Source of the DNA: Sphaerosporella brunnea
Taxonomy: Eukaryota; Ascomycota; Pezizomycetes; Pezizales; Pyronemataceae
DNA length: 64,000 nucleotides
Direction of reading: 5' to 3'
NCBI GenBank assembly: GCA_008704415.1
Contig: VXIS01000230.1
Span: 1 to 64,000 of the forward strand
Shown: one piece after another, positions 55,093 through 64,000 of the stretch
How the letters are laid out: each line of letters starts with the position of its first letter
Position numbering within the stretch: the first letter of the stretch is position 1
Translations under genes and position numbers: made by a program
Notes under the pieces: generated by a model
The model's input: the letters and a program-made list of their open reading frames with translations, nothing else
Database searches by the model: none
What the model was told of the DNA's origin: nothing

Positions 55093-57205
55093 GGTTGCGA
55101 TGGTGTATGGGTGGATGTTGGGTGGTGATGAGAGAAAGAGGGAGGGACAAGAGGACGAGGAACAAGAAGAAGAGAAGAAGAGGATATCGGGGTTGAAGAA
55201 TGGGGGGAACACTCGAGTTGGGAGGGGAAGTCGCGTTCTTTTTAGTGAGGATCGCAGGGTGTGTTTTAGCTTCCTTGGATTGGGGGGGGGAGGGGGTGGG
55301 CACAAAAAGCAAAGGGGTGGGTGATGGCTGTTGTTGGGGGGGGTTCCTGTCTGACCCGCGGCGGGGAGGTGAATGGAAATCGTTAGGCTTTCCTGACCTC
55401 ACTATCACAGGCACCAAACAACATCCCACCACCAGCGAGGGATACTTGTTATGCCCGTATGATGCCGCCAGAAGCCCCCCCCCCCCATCACCTTTGCCTG
55501 CCACTATTACATACCACTACCGGCCGCTCTGAGGACGACCCACCAAACGGAAGCAGCTAGAGGGGTTGAGAACGGCAAGCGATGTTTTTGTATGTAAGCT
55601 GGAGATAAAGTCGACAGGGTCCTTGTTGTTTATCAAAATGACCACAGGATTTGCTGCAATTACTACTACGAGTGAAAATCTTACCCATTTCTTCTTGACT
55701 GACCAGGGCAAAGCAACCCGGCGGCGGTCTCCACTGTCTCAACTCTCAAATCCCCGACATAATTGCAAATGCTCGCCGTCTGCTGCTGGCCCCACGATCG
55801 GGGAGATCCATCTTCATCCGCTCGCCGTCTTGAGGAGGGCGGCAGCAGCAGGCAGGTGCTTTTTACGCAACAACCGCACGAATATGTATTTGATTTTTTT
55901 TTTGATTTTTTTTTTCCTTTCGGCATATCTGCATGGGGTTGGGTTTACTCTAAACTCAGCCTGCAGCGGTATACATAGATACATTAAACCAACCAGGATT
56001 CCCACCGCCGAGCTATTCTGGAAAATTTATCGGCTGCTGCCAGATTGGACATTCCAAGATCAGCCCAGCCTGCCAGCGCCAAAGGGACGTCGTCGCACGT
56101 TTTTTGAGAAGAAGCGGGGTCATCTTCAACACATCCCGCCCGCGCCGCCACCGCCATCTGCGGTTGAGGAATTACGTTTTCCTTTTTGGAGATATCTAGG
56201 TCGGCGGGAGGGGGCTACTTGGGCAAGAAGCCCCGAGAACCAAATACGTGCTTTATTGATTGGCCAGCAATTTTTCGACTTAACAAAAAATACGAAATAC
56301 AAAACAATCTAGATATATGGGCAACTCCATTCGACGTTCTTGATTCAGATGATGGCAGGATACCGCGTGTGGACTTTGGATCATCTGTTTGGTTGGCCAG
56401 GTCTCTCCCTAGCCGACTATCTGGAGAAGGTCGACCACCAACTGCTGCAACGTTCCTGACATGATAACGCGTGAGCGAGCCGGCATCCATTTATCACCAA
56501 TCCAGCCGCGCAGCTTGCCTCATTGTGTATGCCACGAGTCCAACACAGAAGCGGGCATCTAAAATCCCCCCACCACATTATAAGTATCGTGTCAGCTCTC
56601 GCAAAAAAACCCAGCTGCTGGCCCCATCGGAGAATAAAACAAAAATAAAAATAAAAATAAAAATCCATGGTTCGCCGAGCGTCGGATCGACCCCCCCATA
56701 GTCAGATTGCCGAGATGAGCTGCAGATCTGGACGGTTGACAGCTCTCCGATCCGATGGCCGACGCGCGACATCAATTCAGCCCTACCTTGCCTTTCCTAC
56801 CTCACAATGTACCTACCCGCCCCGGGCCTTCTCCTTGTGCACACCCGCCGCCTTGCCTTAGCCGTCGATCATGTTTGGCAGTGGTGGTTGCTTCCGCAAG
56901 GCCGGCCGGACGGACCACTCGGGAACTTTCGGCACGAACTCACCGCGGCGGGCGAAAAAAAGTTTATTTCTGCTCCAGTGGTTCCTGGGGGAAGAGAGAG
57001 CCTAGAACTTGGTTTCTGGTTCTGGAACGAACGGTATGTAAAACGGTATACAATGGTCGTACGTGATGAGCATCCTATCTAGAGGTCCGTTTGATATTCC
57101 ATGATTCCCGCCATCCTCCGCCCATGCATGCAAGTAATTCAATCCCACATTAAGCTATAACGCATCATCATAATCGCTCCAAATACAGACAAAACAGCAG
57201 TTTGG
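55093..57205. promoter_or_regulatory. PYK1 promoter region / PRP6 3' flank
   Basis: A long 2.1-kb spacer. Next to PYK1 it is C/T-rich on the gene strand (55095-55330, including runs of C), as in strong glycolytic promoters. Farther out lie T9/T10 tracts (about 55895-55915) and an (AAAAAT)4 microsatellite (56641-56664). A 248-codon plus-strand frame (55566-56312) is compositionally odd and unsupported. Confidence 0.5.
56641..56664 (+). repeat. (AAAAAT)4 microsatellite
   Basis: Four perfect hexamer units inside the PYK1-PRP6 spacer. Confidence 0.85.
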
Positions 57206-60114
57206 TTATGCTTCCCCGAGATCCTTGACAACCGCCATCAGTATCTCTTCCGGGTTCTTGAATCTCGCCTTAGGATCCTTCGCGGTGCGCTGCCACACCT
57301 CACCATGCCTCGGCTCCGTCACCGCAAGCTTATTCAACACATCTCCACGCTTCTCTTCGCTGCCATGCTGCACAAGGAACTTCCAGTACCACGCCCACGT
57401 GTCACCATAATCCGGGTCGACCAGGATGGCCTTCTCGAACCAGTTCATAGCCTTGGGCAGCTTCCGCTCAGCCCAGAAGTTGCGGGCAACGGCGACGTAC
57501 AGGACCGGATCGTTGCCGACCTTTTCGATAGCCTCGACGAGGCGTGGACGCCGGTGCGTGCGCGATTCGAGGTACCAGACGCTCTCGGCCCAGAGCAGGC
57601 CGCTGTGCGGACACTCCTGCAGCGCTTTTGCCATGAGGGTTTTCGCCTGCGCGGTGTTTCCGGCGCGGCGCTCGATGCGGACGGATTCGCACCAGAGCTC
57701 GGGGCATTTTGGGACTGCGAGACGCGCGCGGTCCAGGACGGAGCGTGCACGGACCAAGACACCGGCTTTTTCTTCCAGGCGCGCGAGGAGCAGCCAGAGC
57801 GGGATGCTCTTGGGGCAGGCTTTGGTGCCGGCATTGTAGGCCTCTCGTGCGGGTGGGAGTTTGTTCTCGGACTCGTAGATCTGGCCTTTCATCATCCACA
57901 GCTTGTCGGCTTTGGGGTAGAGCTGAAGACCCTCGTTTACGAGTTCGAGCGCTGCTTCGGTGTTGCCTTGTTGCCGCTCAAATGCTACGCTCTTGATCCA
58001 GACACGGTCCGTGCCGGCCTCCTGCCGGGCTGTGGCCAGGAGGGTGCGTGCGGCTTCGTGCTGCTGGTTTTCCGCTTCAAGCTTAACTGCCGCAAGCCAG
58101 ATGTCTTCGTTGTTCGGGTTCTGGTTGAATGCTTTGCCCAGCACCACACGAGCGCCGTAGATTTCGCCCGCTTGCCATTTCTCCTTGGCGAGCATCATCC
58201 AGAGGATTTCGCTCTGAGGACAGGCTTCCACCGCCTTCTCCAGGAGCGCCCAGAGGGCTTCCTTCGTGCCGTGGTTCTTCTCCAGCTCCGCTGCAGCGCG
58301 CCATAGGCTCTTCTTTGTGTAGAATATGCGCAGCGCGTAGGCGTATATAGCTCGTGCGGTCTCGTAACGTCCACGGGATATACTGGCTTCGGCATCATCC
58401 ATCCAAATCTTCTTGCGACCGTCATCTTCCTCGAGCCCCCAGCCCAGAGTTTCCCGGACGATGGCATGACATGTTTCCACTGCACCCTCTTCCTCACATT
58501 TCTCAGCTTCCTTGATCCAGTCTTCGCGCGGAGGCATGGCCTCGACTCGAACCAGGGCCTGTACAGCACGCTTCATGACATTGATTTTGGCGGCGTTGCC
58601 TTGCTGCTCTTGCAGACGTGCCGCCGCAAGCCAGATTTCGTGACTGGTCGGAATGGCTTTTCGGGCTTTGTTGAGGACAGCCTGCGCGTTTTCGAATGTT
58701 TCTAGCCGGGCTAACGCCAGCCAAAGCTCTACACTCAATGGAATGAGTTCAACCGCACGTGCGAGCAGAATCCGGGCGTCGTTGGGATCGGACTCTAATT
58801 TGACAGCCTCCTTCCACAGCATTACGGATTGGGGAATAATGTCCAGCGCCTTTCGGATGACCTTCTTTTTGGCCCTAGGATCTGTCTCCAGCTTCATAGC
58901 CTCGACCCATAGCCGTACAGACTTTGGATTGTGCTTCACCGCGTTGGCAACGATGATTTTGGCGTTGTCGGCCTCGTTGAGTCGCATCGCTTCTAGCCAC
59001 ACATCCTCGTTTTTAGGGCAATGCTCACATCCCCGCTGTATTACGTTCCGTGCTGCCACCATCTTACCCGCTACCTCCTCCAGACGTGCCGCCGCGATCC
59101 AACCAGGGCCGTGCTTGGGATTCGTGCGGATGACGCTCTCCAAAAGTTCACGCACACGCTTGATGTCGCCAATCTGCTCTGCGCTCTGCATTGTGCTTCT
59201 GGATAAACTGGTGAGATAGCCCTTGGGGTCGATAGTTGTAGCGCTGCCAGAGGCATTTTCGGTCGAGGTACCAGAAATACTCCGATCCAGCCTCGCCTCC
59301 AGCACTTTCGTCTTGGCCTTTCCGATATTCACAAAGTTCGTCATCGTGCCGTCGACTTGGTCGGCGCTGGCATCGTCCTGCACTGACGTCTCGAACTCGC
59401 CTCCGCTAGCCGCACTGGCAATCACAGAGTCCGGGGTAGGATAGAACTTCTGGCGCATAGCCTGCCTCGCTCTTCGGTTTCGACCAGTCAAATCTCCGAC
59501 CTCGGGGAGGTTGGCCCACTCATCGTCGCTGACGGTACTCAGGGCGCGCTTGAGGTCCGCAAACTGTTGCTGGATCTTGGGGTTCTTCCGCTCGTATTCC
59601 TCTCGTTCCTGTTTCTCTCGTAACTCCCTAATGCAAGACGACGCCGCAGAACTCGTCGGTAAACGCACTCCATCTAGATGAAAGAATCGTATGGGATAAA
59701 CTGCACACACACACAATGCTAAGGAGTTATGGGGAGAAGGAAGGGGTGGGTACGATACCTTTGGGTTTTCCGCCGCTTTTCCATCCGCTCATCTACATTC
59801 TGATATATCCTGTCCGCCTCATCGTCATCCTCGTCGTAAGCCCCGCCCGCAAATAATCCAACCTCATTCTCAGGGTCTTGGAAACGCTCGTCGTCATCTT
59901 CGTCGTCTTTCTTTTTGTCGGCGCCGTAGGCGGTGGGCGGTGCAAGACCTTGCTGCTCTGCGCGCCGTGCGAGCGCCGCTTTGATGGCTTCTTCGGAGGG
60001 GCCTTCGCGTGCGGGTCCGATATCGGAGCGGGTTGTAAAGCCTGTGGCTCCACGTCCGAGTCCGGCGACGTAGTTTGCCGGCGCCTCTTGCTCAAGGAAG
60101 TTGCGTTTGGACAT
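57206..60114 (-). CDS. PRP6: U4/U6-U5 tri-snRNP splicing factor Prp6
   Basis: TPR/HAT scaffold bridging U5 and U4/U6 in the spliceosome. Exons are 60114-59759 and 59627-57206 on the minus strand (donor GTATCG, acceptor attAG), about 925 aa. The N-terminal PRP1 domain is clear: NYVAGLGRGATGFTTRSDIGPAR, DPENEVGLFAGGAYDEDDDEAD, and ERKNPKIQQQFADLKRAL after the splice. A long array of HAT/TPR helices follows, with repeated xxWLAAxxLE motifs such as DVWLEAMRLNEADN and SVELWLALARLE. The C-terminus ends AVVKDLGEA. Confidence 0.95.
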
Positions 60115-60185
60115 GGTGAGGTGGTGCTGGAAGAGAGGGCTTCTGGGTTTCGTGTTCAGCTAATTTCGTGATGGCGGGCGGCGGA

Positions 60186-60235
60186 GGGACACATTTGCGA
60201 GAGGTTACCCGGGACACATTTGCGAGAGGTTACCC
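60186..60235 (+). repeat. Perfect 25-bp tandem duplication
   Basis: gggacacatttgcgagaggt plus taccc occurs twice in direct tandem (60186-60210 and 60211-60235), 72 bp upstream of the PRP6 start codon; it may duplicate a promoter element. Confidence 0.9.
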
Positions 60236-60563
60236 GTGTCATCTGAGTCACATGACACATGAGTTGTAGTTATTTGTCACACAATCTCACCCGCCCCAGT
60301 GTCCAATTCATTATGATAAATGTGTGCGAAAAATGACCAACGGCGACCAAACTCATGAGTCCCAGCCAAATGGCCCGGCGGGCGCTTACAGTAGCCACCC
60401 AGCTTTTACTCTAGCCGGGCTGCTTTTTGGGCTGCTTACTATGTGAAATTAGAGTTTGAAGTATAGGCTGCAGTTTCTCATACAAACTCGGGCTGCAGCC
60501 ACCCGGCTTTCTAGAACACAGCCGGCCAACTGGCTGACTGGTGAGAATACAGGCCTGCTGCGC

Positions 60564-61736
60564 CTAGAACATGCTGATGTAGTTCCCAATCCTCTCCTTC
60601 TGGTTCTGTGCGATGCACTCTGCAATCCATGTGATGTTTCGGATTTCCTATTTCGCCCCGTTAGAATCCACCCGGGCCCTTACGCAAACAGAGAGAGCCT
60701 ACCTGTTCCTTGAGCTTGACCCAAGCGTACACCACGGCATGGGTAAATTGATGCGTAAACACCAGCTTAGACAGCTCTGCCTCTCTCTGGTAAAATAGAT
60801 CCTCCAAACTCTTAGATTGATTGCCACCAATGTTACCGCCCCCCATTCCGAACCCTTGGTCAAAGAAGCTCTTGTACTCCCCCACACCCTCAACCGCCGC
60901 CCTGACTCCCTCGATATCGTCTGCCCTTCCAAGCATGTACGTTCCCTCAGGATACAGCTTTCCAAAGTTAGGGTAAAGCTTCTGGCGATCCTTCTTCGAG
61001 AGCTCGGTTCCAAACGAGTTGAGCGTGATATTGATCGCCCGGCGATCCGCCTCAAAACTTAGCATCTCATCCATGGTCTCAGCCGTGGGCCCCTCCAGCT
61101 CTGTGGTACACCACCGATGGAAATCCTCCAGGTAGCTCTTATACAAGGTGTTCCGGATGATCTCTATGTTGAGTTCGTTGAGATCCGAGGACGAGAGGTT
61201 GCTTTTGAAGTATGGTGCGAGTGGCGTCTCGACGAGTACCGTGTTGTAGAGCTCTTCGGTATTCGACGCCACGCACAGCACCGGCATCGACTCGAATACA
61301 CCGAGCGGGTGACACCTCTCCAGCAGCTCCCGCGTGTCACGCTCGTGCAAGGTCCCCGTAATCAGCAGCGCCACGTTGTCGATCATATAGCCGTACGTCA
61401 TATACTCCATGAACTTTGCGAGCGTACCCACAGCGTTAGCACGGAGGTAGCGGAACTCGGAAATGAGCTTGTCGATAGCTTTGGAGGCGATGGTGGAGGT
61501 TGACAGTGGAGATGGCACGTTGGCGAGGACGTCACCATAGGCGGGGGAGAGCTGGAGCTTCAGGTCTATGTGTTGTTAGCTACAGTGATCGAAAACGCGG
61601 AGCTGGAGCACCCGCCGTCCAAGGTCTCGCATTGTGTCAAGTTCGAGTAGTTGGCGGAGGTCAGGAGACTGTTACGGTAGCCTCGCACCAGTCCTTCAAT
61701 GTAGCCATTGTTGACATTGAAGAAGAGGCCTTCCAT
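60564..61736 (-). CDS. VMA6: V-type ATPase subunit d (Vma6), with a non-canonical intron
   Basis: Peripheral Vo subunit that couples the central rotor to the c-ring. Exons on the minus strand are 61736-61616, 61565-60703 and 60647-60564, about 355 aa. Landmarks: [65 protein letters not shown] and, after the last splice, [20 protein letters not shown]. Intron 1 only closes in frame (TLD|DLKLQL) with a GC donor (GCGGGT); the GT four bases downstream shifts the frame into a stop. The branch agctaac and acceptor catAG are normal. Confidence 0.93.
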
Positions 61737-62087
61737 GGTATCTGAAGTTGTTTTGGGAACTCGATAGTAGAGTGCCGGACATTTAGCTGAGGTAGCGTGG
61801 CAGGGGGTCGACGCCCGCAACAACCCCCCAAAAGCCGACCATTACTGCGCACCACAACAAAAAAAATAGCGTGCTTAAACAACACTACGCGATAGAGCGA
61901 CATGAGGAGAGCAATCCGTTATCCTCTATTCAATTTGGTGGCGTGGTGGTGAGCTATAAGAGCTAGAAAATCACATGTTTTTGGGGGCTGCATCGGCTCT
62001 GTGCGGCTCTAAGAATAAATTAACCTAATTGGGAATAGTGGACGAGTGATAATACATGGCTTCAGACAAACACTCCTCTATGATAAT
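61737..62087. promoter_or_regulatory. VMA6 upstream region
   Basis: About 350 bp before the long-TIR element; AT-rich, with no ORF of note. The VMA6 promoter presumably lies here. Confidence 0.45.
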
Positions 62088-62494
62088 CTGGCGGCCGAGC
62101 GCCAAGTTCGGGATTTTGTGATTGGCCCGCACAACAAAAAACCGCGAAAATAAAAACTCGGCCGTCAAAATCCATCATAAATCAGAAGCTCTCACTTGTA
62201 GTCAAATTCGTCGCAAAAAACGCGATCCAGCACGTCCCGGAGGGGTAGCTGGGTGGGGGAGTGGGAGGCTGGTGTGGCAACGCTGGATATTCAGCATCAC
62301 CGTTTCAACTTTCTCAACATCACGACGGCCCAGCAGGCCCTCCAAGACGTGCTAGATAGAGTTTTTTGCGTTGAATATGACCACAAGTGAGAGCTTCTGA
62401 TTTACGATGGATTTTGACAGCCGAGTTTTTATTTTCGCGTTTTTTTGTTGTGCGGGCCAATCACAAAATCCCGAACTTGGCGCTCGGCCGCCAG
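62088..62494. mobile_element. 407-bp element with ~165-bp terminal inverted repeats
   Basis: The ends CTGGCGGCCGAGCGCCAAGT (from 62088) and its inverse (to 62494) are perfect for about 50 nt and then near-perfect to about 165 nt, leaving under 80 bp of unique centre. Arm differences are largely C/T or A/G transitions (e.g. GGCCGTC/GGCTGTC, GTCCCGG/GTCTTGG), which would fit mild RIP. No target duplication was clear and no transposase frame is present. It sits in the divergent VMA6/UTP12 spacer, 250 bp from the UTP12 start. Confidence 0.82.
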
Positions 62495-62744
62495 AGTACT
62501 TCGGCTAAGCCTCAACACCTACACGTCAACTGCTTTCAACAACCGGAGGCGGGTCTCGCTTGGAGCTTGACAACACACACGTTCATAAGGACTCACTCGA
62601 GGCTTATTCATAACTCTTTGCTCCACCGCCGGTCACTCGGTACTTGGCAAACTAGTCTCTCTTCTGTGTTACACCAAAATTTTTGAAGCGTGAAAGCGTG
62701 AAATCACGACAATTCTTCTTCCCGCCAACTGAACTGCAGCAACC

Positions 62745-64000
62745 ATGGTCAAGTCATATCTGTAACTCAACCCCCAGTGTGCCAAGTATATATGCTAACA
62801 GTTTCACCAAAACAGCCGTTGGGAGCATCTTAAGACCTTCGGAATTGTTGCCTCTGGTACTGCAAATGCCGTCTGGACGCCTGAGCCTTCTTCTACCGCC
62901 GCTGCGTCGCGCATTACTGGCGCCGGTCGCGCAGTCGTACCGGCAAACGAAGAGGTCTTGACCTGGGATATCAAGAAAGGCGAACTTATCTCACGGTGGA
63001 ACGACCCGAAGAACAAATCCGAAGTTTCGGTTATTTCTCAGAGCCGGACGGACCCCGACATATTTGCGGTTGGCTACACTGACGGTTCCATTCGGCTGTG
63101 GGATTCCAAGACGGGAACCGTTGTCATCTCGTTCAACGGACATAAATCTGCGATTTCGGCTTTTGCGTGGGACCACAGTGGGACGAGACTTGCGAGTGGT
63201 GGAAGGGATGCGCACATCATCGTGTGGGATTTGATCGCGGAAGTGGGGCTTTACCGACTACGAGGGCACAAGGACCAGATCACTGGACTGGAGTTTTTGC
63301 GGGAGTCGGATGGGGAGGACGAGGCCATGGGAGACTCTGCCGATGGCGACGCATGGATCCTGAGTACCGGAAAGGATACTTTGATTAAGCTGTGGGATCT
63401 ATCGACGCAGCACTGCGTGGAAACACATGTGGCGCATCAGGGCGAGTGCTGGACGATGGCGCTCATGCCAGACCAGCGGGGCTGCATCACGGCGGGCAAT
63501 GATGGAGAAATGAGGGTGTGGTCAATCGACCTAGAGGGCCTCAGCTCTCGGGCCAGCAGCGACACAGATTGCATTGTGGATCGGGGGATGCTATATCGAC
63601 AGATAAGGGACCGAACAGCCATGGTGAAATTCCATTCCAGCGGGAACTTTTTCGCGGTGCATGGAGTCGACAAGAACATCGAGATTTGGCGAATACGAAA
63701 TGCGGAAGAGGTGCAGAAGGCGTTGAAACGGAAACGGAAGCGTAAGGAGCAGAAAGGAGAGACAGTGGAAGACGAAGGATTGGCGGCTGCCACCATCGGG
63801 GATATTTTCGTTTCTGTTGTAGTGGTGCGGACGGCTGGCAAGGTGAAGAGTGTAGACTGGGCCGTCAAACCCCGGGGTAAGAGTCCTGATCTAGAACTCC
63901 TCGTCTCTTGCACCAACAACTCCCTGGAGTTCTACACCATCGCAAAACAGAAGGAGAAGAAGCAGGCCGAGGTTCCAGAATACAACAAATTATATTCGGT
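62745..64000 (+). CDS. UTP12: U3 snoRNP/UTP-B WD40 protein Utp12 (Dip2), 5' part
   Basis: UTP-B subunit of the SSU processome (WDR3 in animals). The coding exon 1 is only 17 nt (62745-62761), encoding MVKSY plus two bases. Exon 2 begins at 62816 (donor GTAACT, acceptor aacAG) and stays open to the window edge, so the gene is truncated by the window, not broken. Read so far: LRWEHLKTFGIVASG, then WD repeats NGHKSAISAFAWDHSGTRLA and STGKDTLIKLWDLSTQHCVETHVAH, followed by the basic linker KRKRKRKEQKGE typical of Utp12. The second propeller and the C-terminal Dip2/Utp12 domain lie beyond 64000. Confidence 0.9.

Noticed and set aside
55566..56312. 248-codon plus-strand frame in the PYK1-PRP6 spacer
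   Set aside because: Composition is dictated by T-tracts (a run of Phe/Leu) and there is no domain or splice context; likely non-coding.
57305..58306. 333-codon frame opposite PRP6
   Set aside because: Antisense shadow of the TPR/HAT repeats; no independent features.
61566..61823. Separate small protein [10 protein letters not shown]... ending at 61566
   Set aside because: This is exon 1 of VMA6 read into its intron; the family needs the splice to exon 2.

Overview
The window is nuclear DNA of a filamentous ascomycete (Pezizomycotina). The evidence is the many genes split by short (about 45-70 nt) GT-AG introns with CTAAC/CTGAC-type branch sites, the fungal-only V-ATPase c' subunit (VMA11), the split FACT subunit POB3 without an HMG box, a VPS18/PEP3 homologue, and a DUF2985 membrane protein. 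I cannot name the species; an early-diverging class such as Pezizomycetes is only a guess. About 28 protein genes are present, nearly all single-copy housekeeping genes. I recognised no tRNA, rRNA, CRISPR or bacterial-type element.

Layout. 1-2.8 kb is gene-free and repeat-rich (56-bp direct repeats and a 0.8-kb long-TIR element). 2.9-20 kb is a run of genes on strictly alternating strands: tyrosine phosphatase(+), BRF1(-), PRS(+), SQT1(-), CIA2/MIP18(+), SEC24(-), TOM20(+), BUB3(-), PAC1/LIS1(+). 20.7-25.7 kb holds VMA11(-), CCT5(-) and POB3(+). 25.7-29.8 kb is gene-poor, with a foldback element and a frame-broken secreted Cys-rich gene. 29.8-39.98 kb holds a cytochrome b561-like protein(+), URA3/pyrG(-), xylulokinase(-) and VPS18(+). 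40.5-47.8 kb holds MET6(+), a PRXL2-like protein(-), RPE1(+), MED18(-) and CIA1(+). 47.8-50.7 kb holds two foldback elements and the DUF2985 gene. 51.1-60.1 kb holds KAE1(-), pyruvate kinase(-) and PRP6(-). 60.5-64 kb holds VMA6(-), a 407-bp long-TIR element and the 5' part of UTP12(+).

Several products belong to shared pathways: CIA1 and CIA2 (cytosolic Fe-S targeting); VMA11, VMA6 and VPS18 (vacuole); xylulokinase, RPE1 and PRS (pentose phosphates to PRPP); SQT1 and UTP12 (ribosome biogenesis). This is probably chance linkage of housekeeping genes rather than an operon-like unit.

The most interesting signals are a 3-nt micro-exon needed to rebuild the TOM20 membrane anchor, a pol III A-box/B-box pair with exact tRNA spacing across the start codon of the pol III factor gene BRF1, a MITE terminal repeat that supplies the start codon and/or a splice acceptor of the DUF2985 gene, and a non-canonical GC-AG intron in VMA6. 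Exon coordinates are hand-built from splice motifs, reading phase and family knowledge; no transcript data were available.
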